Source: Chryseobacterium sp. MYb7 | GTDB lineage: Bacteria > Bacteroidota > Bacteroidia > Flavobacteriales > Weeksellaceae | Assembly (NCBI RefSeq): GCF_002979455.1 | Contig: NZ_PCOU01000003.1 | Span: 171,462-235,461 of the forward strand | Direction of reading: 5' to 3' | DNA length: 64,000 bases | Part shown: piece by piece, positions 33,719 through 42,227 of the stretch | How positions within the stretch are numbered: position 1 is the first letter of the stretch | Layout: each line of letters begins with the position of its first letter | Translations under genes and position numbers: made by a program | The notes under the pieces: generated by a model | Databases searched by the model: none | Told to the model about the DNA's origin: nothing | What the model saw: the letters and a program-made list of their open reading frames with translations, nothing else

Positions 33719-34761
33719 TAGCCCAAGGTTCTGTTAATATCAAATCCTCCACCAGAAAATCCATAATAATCGGAAGTTCCACACCATGGACATTTGCTGT
33801 ATCCTTCTCCTCTCAGGCAGTGAATTCCTCCACATGAGCAGGTAGCTAATGCAATAGGATTCGCACAATGTGGGCATGAAGTCCCTCCATCCAGTTCTTC
33901 AATATTAATTTTAAGATGGGTTTTCTGATTGGAGGAAAGTCTGTAGTAGGCTTTTTCATCAATTTTATATGCTCCGTCTAGTCTGTAATATCTTGTAGCC
34001 ATTCCCGGTATGCTGGATTCTGCAAATGCTTTTTTAAATTTCATCAAATAAAGCCTTTCCGTTTCCTGACACTTCCCGTTTAACACAACAAAGTTATTAT
34101 CCGGGAATCTCTGTTCCATTTCAGGATCTACTTTTTCAAGAATCATGGAATCGATTTTAGACAAATTAATTCCTTCTTTTTTAGCTTCTGTTACACTCTG
34201 GCTGGTAGTTTTAATAGAATCTGTTACCCACTTGAAAAACTCTTTGTAAGAATTTTCATCGGAATTATTGAATAGCAAAACATTATCTGCCAGAGAACCA
34301 AGCAGTTTATAATTGGTATTTTCCCCAATAGATACGGCAATCGTATTGGATTTCCCGTTGTATTTATGAGTCCATCTTTCAATGGCTTTGGTAGCATCAT
34401 CAGTGGGAACACCGTCTGTGAAAAGAAAGACAATGGGTTTCCAGTCGCCTTTTCTTTCATACGTTGTTTTCACAATATCCCTGTCGATACAATCCATCAC
34501 TTTGATTAAGCCCTGAGAAAGGGATGTCCCACTTCCAATCGGAATTTTAGGCGGATAAAAACTGATAATATCTTGCATCGGAGTAATCACTTCCGCTTCT
34601 CCCGCAAAACCTATTACAGAAATATAAACCGTTTCGAGTGAATACGGATCTTTTTTTAAATCCCTGATGATATTGGCGATACCTTCCTGTACCTGCTCAA
34701 TAGGTTCTCCTACCATAGATTCGGAGATATCTACTAAAAAATAAATAGGCAGTCTTCTCAT
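33718..34761 (-). CDS. terY: TerY-like vWA protein with C-terminal zinc domain
   Basis: A 347-residue vWA domain protein. The MIDAS motif is DISES at residues 11-15 and FTDGVPTDD follows near residue 105. The C-terminus (about 300-345) is a TerY-C zinc domain with CPHC, CSC and CPWC motifs. The frame is open to 34878, overlapping the previous gene; the ATG at 34761 was chosen because the vWA begins there. It is second of two tandem TerY genes and is coupled to the PP2C gene. Confidence 0.85.
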   Translation of the reverse strand: MRRLPIYFLVDISESMVGEPIEQVQEGIANIIRDLKKDPYSLETVYISVIGFAGEAEVITPMQDIISFYPPKIPIGSGTSLSQGLIKVMDCIDRDIVKTTYERKGDWKPIVFLFTDGVPTDDATKAIERWTHKYNGKSNTIAVSIGENTNYKLLGSLADNVLLFNNSDENSYKEFFKWVTDSIKTTSQSVTEAKKEGINLSKIDSMILEKVDPEMEQRFPDNNFVVLNGKCQETERLYLMKFKKAFAESSIPGMATRYYRLDGAYKIDEKAYYRLSSNQKTHLKINIEELDGGTSCPHCANPIALATCSCGGIHCLRGEGYSKCPWCGTSDYYGFSGGGFDINRTLG

Positions 34762-34778
34762 TGTGTAAAGACAATTTT

Positions 34779-35417
34779 TTAAATAATAATATTTAGCTCC
34801 GATGGTGGCGGAGGCAATGTGATATGTTCTCCCGTATTCTGCGATTGTCCTCCTTGTGTAATGGAAGAACTCACCCATTTGAAAAAGGAAGAAAGGGTAA
34901 TAGCATCTGTAGTATCAAGCTTTACGACATGATCCGTCAATTCTTTCAGAAACTGTTCATCAGCTTTCGGACCTGCAGCACACCCTACGATAGCGCCAAA
35001 TTCCAGTCCTCTGATCACAGGGATCATCTGTCTGTATTTCTGAATATCCGAAGGTTTCCCATCTGTAAAAATAAACAGTAACGGCTGCCAGTCTCCTTTT
35101 GCATCGGCAGATTCTTTTACAATCTCCCTCTGAACCAGTTCAGAAACCATTTCCAAAGCCGCTCCTGTATGGGTTGGGCCACTATCCGGACAAGTAATCT
35201 CCATAGGATAAAAACTGGCCAGATCTGTTAAGGGTATAATATTCTTAACCTCTCTATCAAAGGTAATGACGCTTAAGTGCAGGCTGTCCATCGCCTGCGG
35301 ATCTGCCCGAAGCATACTGATAAGGCCATTAAAACCATTATTCAATGCCTGAATAGGTTCTCCGTTCATAGACCCCGAAGTATCTAATAAAAAATAAGCT
35401 AATAATCTCCTGCTCAT
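34779..35417 (-). CDS. terY: TerY-like vWA protein
   Basis: A 212-residue protein consisting of a vWA domain with MIDAS DTSGS (residues 12-16) and FTDGKPSD near residue 110. It lacks the zinc domain of its neighbour. It begins shortly after a hairpin (35439-35476) that separates it from terD; a TTG 9 nt upstream is possible but the ATG was chosen. The two TerY proteins may form part of one metal-dependent assembly with TerD. Confidence 0.85.
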   Translation of the reverse strand: MSRRLLAYFLLDTSGSMNGEPIQALNNGFNGLISMLRADPQAMDSLHLSVITFDREVKNIIPLTDLASFYPMEITCPDSGPTHTGAALEMVSELVQREIVKESADAKGDWQPLLFIFTDGKPSDIQKYRQMIPVIRGLEFGAIVGCAAGPKADEQFLKELTDHVVKLDTTDAITLSSFFKWVSSSITQGGQSQNTGEHITLPPPPSELNIII

Positions 35418-35438
35418 TATAGACAAGTATTAATTCTG

Positions 35439-35476
35439 AAGCCGGCGGAGGGAGTCGGAGACTTCCAAGCCGGCTT
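35439..35476 (-). other. Intra-operonic hairpin between terD and terY
   Basis: AAGCCGGC (35439-35446) and GCCGGCTT (35469-35476) flank a 22-nt GA-rich loop. It lies between terD2 and terY in the middle of the Ter operon, so it could act as a partial terminator or an RNA-processing signal that lowers expression of terY, PP2C and the kinase relative to terD. Confidence 0.55.
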
Positions 35477-35503
35477 TTATGTGAGTTGAAAAAATTTAAA
35501 AAT

Positions 35504-36181
35504 CTAGTTGGAATAAGCGTACTGCTGTCTCAGAATATCGATAAAGTTATCTGTATTGTGCGGCTCTCCCACAGCACGGAATTTCCAGTCTCCGTTATGA
35601 CGGTATGCTTCTGCAAAAACCATTGCACATTTACCATTCATACTTGAATCGCCAGAGAGGCTGTATTTTGTAATTTCTTTTCCTGAAGCATCTACCGCAC
35701 GGATAAATGCATTTTCGATCATTCCGAAGTGCTGGTTATTGGTTCTTCCCTGATAAATGGTAACAATGAACACAATTTTCTGATAGCTCTGATCCAGCTG
35801 ATCCAGTTTCACAATAATCTGCTCATCATCACCATCACCTGCTCCGGTTCTGTTGTCTCCCGTAAGCCATACATTCCCGCTTGGGTGCTGCATAGAATTG
35901 AAGAACACCACATCTCCCTGGTAAAGTCCCATCTGTCTTCCGTCATTGGTCTGCACTGTTCTTCCCAAGTTGGCTACTTTTCCGTTGCCGTCTAAAAGAA
36001 ATGCTACTGCATCAAGATCGTATTCAGCTTCTTTGCTGAAGAGCTTTCCAAAGAATCCACTGCCTTGTTTTCTTACATCCCAGCCTAAGCCGATGGTCAC
36101 TTTTGAAAGATCATAAACGCTTTCTCCGCGGTCATTCTTCCTTAAATCTATCGTTTGTCCTTTTTGTAAATTAATTGCCAT
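35504..36181 (-). CDS. terD: TerD-family calcium-binding protein
   Basis: A 225-residue TerD-family protein: MAINLQKGQTIDL, TIGLGWDV, YDLDAVAFLLDGNGK (the DxDxxxxLL signature) and an acidic TGAGDGDDE loop that can bind calcium. It is a paralogue of the next TerD protein, with an insertion at about 40-60 (GSGFFGKLFSKEA). The ORF is open 25 codons upstream into the next intergenic region; the ATG at 36181 fits the family start. It stands in the same operon as TerY, PP2C and kinase. Confidence 0.9.
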   Translation of the reverse strand: MAINLQKGQTIDLRKNDRGESVYDLSKVTIGLGWDVRKQGSGFFGKLFSKEAEYDLDAVAFLLDGNGKVANLGRTVQTNDGRQMGLYQGDVVFFNSMQHPSGNVWLTGDNRTGAGDGDDEQIIVKLDQLDQSYQKIVFIVTIYQGRTNNQHFGMIENAFIRAVDASGKEITKYSLSGDSSMNGKCAMVFAEAYRHNGDWKFRAVGEPHNTDNFIDILRQQYAYSN

Positions 36182-36209
36182 AGTTATCGTTTTTGTGTAT
36201 TTGATGATT

Positions 36210-36785
36210 TTATTTGATGATTTGCCCTTTGTAATATTTCTCGAGAAAGAAACCAAGATCTGCTCTGTATCCTATTCCCGAAGCTTCAAACTTCCAGCTT
36301 CCGTTTCTTTTGTAAAGCCTTCCGAACTCTACTCCTGTTTCAATAGAGAAATCTTCGTCCAGTTCATATTTTGCTATTTCCTGGTTAGAATGGTTATCCA
36401 CAACTCTGATATAAGAGTTTCTTACCTGTCCGAAATTCTGTCTTCTTCTTTCAAAATCTTCAATGGTGACTACAAAAAGAATCTCTTCCACTCTTGAATC
36501 TACTTTATCAAGATCTATAACGATAGCTTCATCATCGTCGCCATCACTGTTTTTACCGCTCGGATCATCGCCGGTATGGGTAAGTGCTCCATCCGGAGAA
36601 TTCAGGTTATTGTAAAAAACAAAGTATTCTTCGCTTACTAATTTTCTGTCAGAATCAATCATGATTGCAGAAGCATCCAGATCAAAATCGTAGCCGGTTC
36701 CTTCATTGGGATCCCAGCCTAATCCAATCGTCATTTTCGTTAATCCTATCTCGATCTTTTGCCCTTTCTGTAGATTAATTGCCAT
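36210..36785 (-). CDS. terD: TerD-family calcium-binding protein
   Basis: A 191-residue TerD-family protein, canonical in length: MAINLQKGQKIEIG, LGWDPNEGTGYDFDLDASAI, SDGDDDEAI as calcium-binding loop and a C-terminal domain with YKRNGSWKFEASGIGY. It is the first gene of the Ter operon. TerD proteins confer tellurite resistance in enterobacteria and are thought to act at the membrane in stress or defence signalling; the role here is not known. Confidence 0.9.
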   Translation of the reverse strand: MAINLQKGQKIEIGLTKMTIGLGWDPNEGTGYDFDLDASAIMIDSDRKLVSEEYFVFYNNLNSPDGALTHTGDDPSGKNSDGDDDEAIVIDLDKVDSRVEEILFVVTIEDFERRRQNFGQVRNSYIRVVDNHSNQEIAKYELDEDFSIETGVEFGRLYKRNGSWKFEASGIGYRADLGFFLEKYYKGQIIK

Positions 36786-36843
36786 AGTGTTTTATATTAT
36801 GAATTATTTTTCGCATTAAGATAGAAGTGATTTACGAATTGAC

Positions 36844-36851
36844 CAAATTTA
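36844..36851 (-). promoter_or_regulatory. -7 promoter box of the Ter operon
   Basis: TAAATTTG on the minus strand, 58 nt before the first TerD ATG. The next upstream TTG is 26 bp away, longer than usual, so the promoter may need an activator. Confidence 0.4.
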
Positions 36852-36910
36852 TTTATTAAAAAATATTTTATAAAGCTCAATTAAAACGATTTAAGTCAGA
36901 AAATGATCAT

Positions 36911-36940
36911 AAAAAAGGTTCAATTAAAAAATTGAACCTT
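36911..36940 (-). terminator. Terminator of panD-membrane protein operon
   Basis: AAGGTTCAATT-AAAA-AATTGAACCTT with T-run on the minus strand, 22 nt after the stop of the gene ending at 36963. Confidence 0.85.
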
Positions 36941-36962
36941 GTATTTATTAAAATGTATTGAA

Positions 36963-38045
36963 TTAATTTTCAAATTCTCTATCAGATATTGCCTTATTTC
37001 TTGCTTTTGCCAGCATAGGAATCGAAATCAATCCCATTACCAGCATAATCACAATCTGCAGCGGTAAAGAAATAAAAGAATAAGTAAGCCCCATTTCACC
37101 TCCAAAATCTGCACTTTTTCCTACTGAGATAAAGAGTGCCATAAAACCGTACTTCATTGCAAGATTATACGCTCCAATACCTCCGCTGGCAGGAATAATC
37201 ATTCCCAATGTTCCCACTACAATAATGAAGAACCCATCTGCAAAAGTAAACCCTGAGGTTTCAGGAAGGGCAAAACATACAAGATAAGCTGCCAGATAAT
37301 AGCAAATCCAGATTCCTAATGTATAAAGGATGAATTTTCCTTTTTCTTTTAATTTAAAGATGGAGGTTAACCCTTGAAGAATTCCTTTTCCAAAATTGAT
37401 AAGTTTCTCTTTTTTATATTTATAAAGAAGGCCTAAACCAATTAAAACCAGTATTACAAGTCCAATTTTAACGCATAAATAAAAAGAATCAAAATCACTT
37501 ATTCCCAATTTCATCATTTGCCTTTCAAAAAAGTTAGGCACAAACTCTTCTTTCTCATCCTTCTTATCCATTACAAAATGATAGAAAGCCAGAATTGCAT
37601 TAAATTTAAAAATTCCTGTTAGAAGTAAAAATCCCATCATACACATAAGATCTACTACTCTTTCCAAAATAATAGTCCCAATAGATTTATCAACAGGTAC
37701 TTTTTCTACTCCATATAAAGCTGTCGCTCTTGCTACTTCTCCACTTCTTGGAATGGTAAGATTCATCAGATATCCAAATGATATGGACCATAGGGCATTG
37801 GAATTTGAAATTCTGTGTCCCATTGGCTCCAGCATCAGATTCCAGCGGATCGCTCTAAGCCAATAGGCAAGAAGACCAAATACGGATGCAAACAAGACCC
37901 AAAGATAATTTGCTTTTGCCAGAGACTTCTGAATCACTTTAAAATCCAGTCCTCTTAAGGCAAGCCATAAAAAAAAGCCTGCAAAAGCAAGCGATATTAC
38001 AATTGTAAGTATTGATTTTACGGGGCTTTTTGATGTTTTCTCCAT
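36963..38045 (-). CDS. Lysylphosphatidylglycerol synthase-like membrane protein
   Basis: A 360-residue polytopic membrane protein (about eight segments) of the UPF0104/AglD-like flippase-domain family: the RAIRWNLMLEPMG segment at about residues 64-76 and GTLGMIIPASGGIGAYNLAM at about 275-294 are conserved family features. Such proteins lack the MprF aminoacyl domain and may move lipid-linked substrates across the membrane. It starts 3 nt after panD, so the two are co-transcribed. Confidence 0.85.
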   Translation of the reverse strand: MEKTSKSPVKSILTIVISLAFAGFFLWLALRGLDFKVIQKSLAKANYLWVLFASVFGLLAYWLRAIRWNLMLEPMGHRISNSNALWSISFGYLMNLTIPRSGEVARATALYGVEKVPVDKSIGTIILERVVDLMCMMGFLLLTGIFKFNAILAFYHFVMDKKDEKEEFVPNFFERQMMKLGISDFDSFYLCVKIGLVILVLIGLGLLYKYKKEKLINFGKGILQGLTSIFKLKEKGKFILYTLGIWICYYLAAYLVCFALPETSGFTFADGFFIIVVGTLGMIIPASGGIGAYNLAMKYGFMALFISVGKSADFGGEMGLTYSFISLPLQIVIMLVMGLISIPMLAKARNKAISDREFEN

Positions 38046-38048
38046 GGA

Positions 38049-38399
38049 CTACGTAAGAAGGTTTGTTTTTTCATCCGGGAAAACGATCTTCGGCTGGAAG
38101 TCTTTTGCTTCTTCCGGGGTCATCTGAGCATAAGCAATAATAATGATAATATCATCTCTCTGTACTTTTCTTGCAGCAGGCCCGTTCAGACATACTTCTC
38201 CAGATTTTCTTTTCCCTTTGATCACGTAGGTATCAAAACGTTCTCCGTTGTTCACATTTACAATATAGACCCTTTCTCCCACTACCAGACCGGCAGCTTC
38301 TATAAGATCTTCATCTATTGTTATACTCCCTATATAATTAAGGTCAGAGGCTGTTACTCTCACCCTATGAATCTTAGACTTAAAAACTTCTATTAACAT
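38049..38399 (-). CDS. panD: Aspartate 1-decarboxylase
   Basis: A 116-residue pyruvoyl-dependent decarboxylase that makes beta-alanine for coenzyme A. The self-cleavage site is Gly24-Ser25 in [11 protein letters not shown], and CLNGPAARK at about 70-78 is also characteristic. The protein matches E. coli PanD in size (126). First gene of a two-gene operon. Confidence 0.95.
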   Translation of the reverse strand: MLIEVFKSKIHRVRVTASDLNYIGSITIDEDLIEAAGLVVGERVYIVNVNNGERFDTYVIKGKRKSGEVCLNGPAARKVQRDDIIIIIAYAQMTPEEAKDFQPKIVFPDEKTNLLT

Positions 38400-38798
38400 G
38401 ATGCAAATTTATTAATAAAAATTAATAAAACAGACCTTTCGTATGATTTTAAAACTCCCACAAACACAGGGGTTTAATTTTATAAAACACAAGGATTCTG
38501 AAAATTACTTATAGATTTAATAATCATATGGTCAAAAAAATTAATTGTTTATACAGGATTTAGGATTTAATAAATACGAAAAATAATATTAACTTTTTGC
38601 TAAAGTCAATACACATAAGCATTTGGCATGATTTTAGTAACCTGTAACGTAGATTTTCCGTGAAAAGTGGAATTATCATATTTTAACTGTTTTCACCGAA
38701 AAGCAAAAAAATTTTACAAGTTTTAATAAAAAAATTGCACAATTAGAAAATAGTATTATATTTGCTATAATTACGAACTAACTTTAATATTAAAAATT
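38400..38798. promoter_or_regulatory. AT-rich gap with HU promoter
   Basis: No gene. The clearest feature is the HU promoter at 38735-38764; the remaining bases are A/T-rich, with several A-tracts that may bend DNA. It is the intergenic region between two divergent genes (panD and HU). Confidence 0.6.
38735..38764 (+). promoter_or_regulatory. Consensus flavobacterial promoter of HU gene
   Basis: TTG (38735-38737), 19 bp, TATATTTG (38757-38764), a full match to the flavobacterial -33/-7 consensus. The ATG is at 38799. Confidence 0.85.
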
Positions 38799-39089
38799 AT
38801 GAACAAGTCTGAATTAATCGACGCAATCGCAAAAGATGCAGGTATCACTAAAGTTGCAGCAAAGGCTGCTTTAGAATCTTTCATTGGTAACGTAACTACT
38901 ACTTTAAAGAAAAAAGATGGAAAAGTTTCTTTAGTAGGTTTCGGTACTTTCTCAGTAGCTGAGAGAGCGGCTAGACAAGGTATTAACCCTGCAACTAAAA
39001 AACCGATCAAAATTGCTGCTAAAAAAGTTGCTAAATTCAAAGCTGGAGCTGATTTATCAAATGCAGTTTCAGGTGCTAAGAAAAAATAA
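38799..39089 (+). CDS. HU-family DNA-binding protein
   Basis: A 96-residue HU/IHF-type protein with the usual start (MNKSELIDAIAKDAGITKV) and the conserved GFGTFSVAERAARQGINPAT segment that forms the beta arm. It packs DNA as a dimer. Strong consensus promoter and terminator surround it, as expected for an abundant protein. Confidence 0.95.
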   Translation: MNKSELIDAIAKDAGITKVAAKAALESFIGNVTTTLKKKDGKVSLVGFGTFSVAERAARQGINPATKKPIKIAAKKVAKFKAGADLSNAVSGAKKK

Positions 39090-39110
39090 TCATTCAGATT
39101 ACAAAAATTC

Positions 39111-39140
39111 AAGGCTGTTTCTAAGAAACAGCCTTTTTTT
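39111..39140 (+). terminator. Terminator after HU gene
   Basis: AAGGCTGTTTC and its complement flank TAA, followed by a T-run 22 nt after the HU stop codon. Confidence 0.9.
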
Positions 39141-39197
39141 ATTGCCAATAGTGATAGAAAATTAAACCATTAAGACGTTTTAAGGGGTTAAGAATTA

Positions 39198-39245
39198 TTA
39201 AGTTTTGGCTAAAGCCTCTATAAAATAAGCGGGCTAAAGCCCGCT
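39198..39245. repeat. Interspersed repeat with REP-like hairpin
   Basis: The 16-mer TTAAGTTTTGGCTAAA (39198-39213; also at 30804-30819) is followed by the palindrome AGCGGGC-TAAA-GCCCGCT (39228-39245), a GC-rich hairpin standing out in an AT-rich gap. Confidence 0.65.
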
Positions 39246-39349
39246 CATATTGATATTACAAAATTTAATATTTTCAGGATGCCGGTATCATATTTTAAAA
39301 ACATCATCACTACCATCTAACTTCTAGCTTTTAACCTCTAATTATCCCA

Positions 39350-39991
39350 TTACGGTGCCAGTCTTGATATTTTCCAATCCAGATCTTCAAGCTGATAAAT
39401 AATCCTGTCATGAAGACGGTTTGGTCTTCCCTGCCAGAATTCAATTTCATAAGGTCTTGCGAGATAACCGCCCCAATTGGCTGGTCTTGGAACTTCTGTA
39501 TTTTCATATTCTTTCTCCAACTCTCTTAGCTTCTCTTCCAAGAATTCTTTATTGGGAATCACCTGACTCTGTGGAGAAACTACAGCTCCCAACTGGCTTC
39601 CTTTTGGTCTGGAATGAAAATAACCGTCACTCAGGTTTTCTGCCACTTTTTCAAGATCTGCCTTGATAATGATCTGCCTTTCAAGATTAGGCCAGAAAAA
39701 ATGCAGACATGCTTTATGATTATTTTCTATTGCTTTCCCTTTTCTGCTGTTATAATTGGTGTAAAAAATAAACCCTTCATGGGTATATGCTTTAAGGAGT
39801 ACCATTCTTGTTCGAGGACACCCATCTTCCTCTACTGTAGAAACAGCCATAGCATTAGCTTCTGAGATCACTGGGCTTTCACTTGCCTCCAAAAACCAGT
39901 CTCTAAACTGCTCAATTGGATTTTGTTTTATCTCACTTTCAATAAGTTGGGATTTATCGTACACTTTTCTTTTGTCGTGCAGGTTTTCCAT
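39350..39991 (-). CDS. pdxH: Pyridoxamine 5'-phosphate oxidase
   Basis: A 213-residue FMN enzyme that makes pyridoxal 5'-phosphate. Segments NAMAVSTVEEDGCPRTRMVLLK (in two pieces about residues 44-64), FIFYTNYNSRKGKAI and the C-terminal EFWQGRPNRLHDR motif are diagnostic. It lies divergently from the YqgE gene. Confidence 0.95.
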   Translation of the reverse strand: MENLHDKRKVYDKSQLIESEIKQNPIEQFRDWFLEASESPVISEANAMAVSTVEEDGCPRTRMVLLKAYTHEGFIFYTNYNSRKGKAIENNHKACLHFFWPNLERQIIIKADLEKVAENLSDGYFHSRPKGSQLGAVVSPQSQVIPNKEFLEEKLRELEKEYENTEVPRPANWGGYLARPYEIEFWQGRPNRLHDRIIYQLEDLDWKISRLAP

Positions 39992-40004
39992 AAATATTTT
40001 TTAT

Positions 40005-40012
40005 TAAATTTG
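40005..40012 (+). promoter_or_regulatory. -7 promoter box for yqgE
   Basis: TAAATTTG, 3 nt before the ATG at 40016. A transcript starting at the normal distance would be leaderless or nearly so; this also argues against the longer frame that begins at 39923. Confidence 0.45.
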
Positions 40013-40015
40013 AGT

Positions 40016-40564
40016 ATGAATCACTCATACAAAGGTAAAATATTAATCTCGACACCTGACATTTCCGGCGATCTTTTTTCCAGATCGGTTGTATTGGTTA
40101 TTGAACATAATGAAAGTGGTGCATTTGGCTTGATATTAAATAAAAAGAACAGCCAGATGAGTAGCAAGTTCAAAGATTTTTTTGACTTTAAAATTGAGGT
40201 ATATGATGGCGGTCCTGTAGAGAACGACAAAGTATTCTTCATCGTAAAAGGTAAAAGGGTTACAGAAGTATATACGGACATCACTGATGAATATTACCTT
40301 ACTGAAGATATTGAGCGTATCATTAATGCTGTTTTGAGCAGTGAGCTGGATATTGAGCATATTAAAATATTTTCAGGATACTCAGGATGGTCTCCTAATC
40401 AACTGGATACTGAAGTTCAAAGAAAAATGTGGACGGTAGTGGATGTTTATAATCTCGATTACACCCTTCCTAATGATCAGACGCTTTGGAAATCCATCAT
40501 GCAGAATCTTGGGGGAGAATTTCTTCTTTGGGCTAACTCTCCGGAGGACATTTCGCTGAACTAA
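40016..40564 (+). CDS. YqgE/AlgH family protein
   Basis: A 182-residue YqgE/AlgH protein: LISTPDISGDLFSRSVVLVI (residues 9-28), ESGAFGLILNK, YDGGPVENDKVFFI and FSGYSGWSPNQL are diagnostic. The function is still uncertain; in other bacteria it is linked to alginate or cell-shape regulation. The frame is open upstream, but the ATG at 40016 matches the family start and follows the promoter. Confidence 0.9.
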   Translation: MNHSYKGKILISTPDISGDLFSRSVVLVIEHNESGAFGLILNKKNSQMSSKFKDFFDFKIEVYDGGPVENDKVFFIVKGKRVTEVYTDITDEYYLTEDIERIINAVLSSELDIEHIKIFSGYSGWSPNQLDTEVQRKMWTVVDVYNLDYTLPNDQTLWKSIMQNLGGEFLLWANSPEDISLN

Positions 40565-40668
40565 AAAGTGTATTTTCCGCACCATTGATACAATTAACAA
40601 ACTTTAAGATTCCTTTAACCAATTTTAAAGAAAGTTTTTCCGTTCTTTGACAAACTAAAATCACTGAT

Positions 40669-41250
40669 ATGAAAGGTATTACATTACTTGCTTTATCAAT
40701 ATTTTCCACAGCTTTTTTATCATTTACTCCTATCAATAAAAAATACATTGTCATAGATGCCAGCCATGGCGGAAATGATTTTGGGGCTACTTATGGTGAA
40801 ATTCTGGAAAAAAATATTTCTTTAAGTATTGCTAAGGAAATCCAGAAAATCAATGAAGGTCAGGATAAATATGAAGTTATTTTAACGAGAGATTCTGATA
40901 AATTCCCAACTCTTTTTGAGAGAACAGATCAGATCAACAAGCTGAATCCTGAAATGGTGATTTCCCTTCACGTTAACAAAGATCTCAAAAAAGAAACTCC
41001 TGATCATGGTTTTGAAATCTATGTTCAGAATTCTGAAGGTTCAAAACAATTGGCTGAAAAAATTTCTAAAAAATTTGATACCCGCAAAATAGAAGGACGC
41101 AATCTTCATATTCTAAGAGAAACCAAAGCACCAGCTGTATTGGTAGAGCTAGGATTTATTAATAATACACAAGACCGAGAGTACCTCACCAGCACGAAGG
41201 GACAAAAAGAAATTGCACAGAAATTCGTTGAAGTCATCAACGAATATTAA
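40669..41250 (+). CDS. N-acetylmuramoyl-L-alanine amidase
   Basis: A 193-residue Amidase_3 enzyme with a signal peptide (residues 1-20, STAFLSFTP). The zinc ligands are in DASHGGNDFGA (first His) and MVISLHVNKD (second His), and VELGFINN near the end carries the catalytic Glu. It should cleave the peptide from MurNAc in the periplasm. It lacks an SPOR or LysM domain, so targeting is not evident. Confidence 0.9.
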   Translation: MKGITLLALSIFSTAFLSFTPINKKYIVIDASHGGNDFGATYGEILEKNISLSIAKEIQKINEGQDKYEVILTRDSDKFPTLFERTDQINKLNPEMVISLHVNKDLKKETPDHGFEIYVQNSEGSKQLAEKISKKFDTRKIEGRNLHILRETKAPAVLVELGFINNTQDREYLTSTKGQKEIAQKFVEVINEY

Positions 41251-41261
41251 ATAAAATACAA

Positions 41262-41325
41262 ATTCTGATTTAATCAGAATAAAACCCGGTAAAGGACTTC
41301 TGGAACTTTGTTGTTTACCGGGTTT
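41262..41325 (+). terminator. Double hairpin terminator after amidase
   Basis: ATTCTGATT-T-AATCAGAAT (41262-41280) is followed by AAACCCGGTAAA ... TTTACCGGGTTT (41282-41325; 20-nt loop) and a T-rich stretch. It lies between convergent genes. Confidence 0.75.
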
Positions 41326-41333
41326 GTCAATTT

Positions 41334-42149
41334 TTATTGATTAAAACTTTTCTTCCAGCTTTCTACCAATTCTGAGAAACGGGAGTTTTCAAAAGTCTTA
41401 TTTCTAATCTTACCTACAGAAAATATACCTTTCTCATCAGAAATCATTAAAATTTCTTCAGCTTTTTGAGATTCGAATGCAATAATTTCGTGCTCCTGAA
41501 TATCTGCCAGGTTATTTTTATGTAAAAAAGTAACAAAATTTTCCATCAATGGAGAAATGTAGGCTCCTTCAGTCTGTTTTGGTACTTTAATAACGTTACC
41601 TTCCAAAAAAAGAAGATTTCCCACAGTGGTACGTGCAATTCTCTTATTAGGGTTCAACAGAATCACGTCATCAAGGTCGTTTTCCTGTGCGTAAATAGTT
41701 CCGTAGATATTTTCCGGACAGTGAACCCTGATATTGCTCAGAAGGTTATTATTAACGTTAATTTCTTTCGTCAAATCTAATTCTAAAGTTCTTTGATGAA
41801 CTGCAAGCACATCAGCCATTTCTGAAACTTCGTAAAAATAGGAAACAGAAGATTTTGCTAATGTTACTCCATCATTATTTCTGAATACCTGGAAATTGAT
41901 AATTCCGTTCTTTACTCCTTTACCTTCAATAATTTCTTTTTGAAAAAGGGTCTGGAAAAACTCCAGTGTGTAGGTTAAAGGAATATTCAGTCTCATCTTT
42001 CTCATGGAAGCCATCAGGAAAAAATAGCATTCTTCGTCCATGATCAATCCACCATTTCTTACAAAGAAAGAAACCTTCACTGAGTCTCCCCAAAGAAAGG
42101 CTCTGTTCTTTACATTTAACTCGTCTGATGTAAAATATTGATTTTCCAA
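41334..42149 (-). CDS. Class IV aminotransferase-like protein
   Basis: A 271-residue PLP fold-type IV protein: GDSVKVSFFVRNGGLIMDEE near the N-terminus and NPNKRIARTTVGNLLFLEGN (about residues 168-187, partly given) are family features. The first codon is TTG at 42149; there is no in-frame ATG before about residue 37, and the N-terminal residues ENQYFTSDELNVKNRAFLW belong to the fold, so TTG initiation is the likely one. It may be a D-amino-acid or branched-chain aminotransferase or an aminodeoxychorismate-lyase relative. Confidence 0.75.
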   Translation of the reverse strand: MENQYFTSDELNVKNRAFLWGDSVKVSFFVRNGGLIMDEECYFFLMASMRKMRLNIPLTYTLEFFQTLFQKEIIEGKGVKNGIINFQVFRNNDGVTLAKSSVSYFYEVSEMADVLAVHQRTLELDLTKEINVNNNLLSNIRVHCPENIYGTIYAQENDLDDVILLNPNKRIARTTVGNLLFLEGNVIKVPKQTEGAYISPLMENFVTFLHKNNLADIQEHEIIAFESQKAEEILMISDEKGIFSVGKIRNKTFENSRFSELVESWKKSFNQ

Positions 42150-42227
42150 TTTTTGATGTGATTTATTTACAAAAAAATAATGAACGATAAATCGTTCATC
42201 AGTTTTATCATTTAATATAGCCCGGTA

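Noticed and set aside
34779..34878. Overlap of the two TerY frames as a gene fusion or frameshift
   Set aside because: The overlapping part of the second frame has no vWA-like sequence; an ATG at 34761 removes the overlap.
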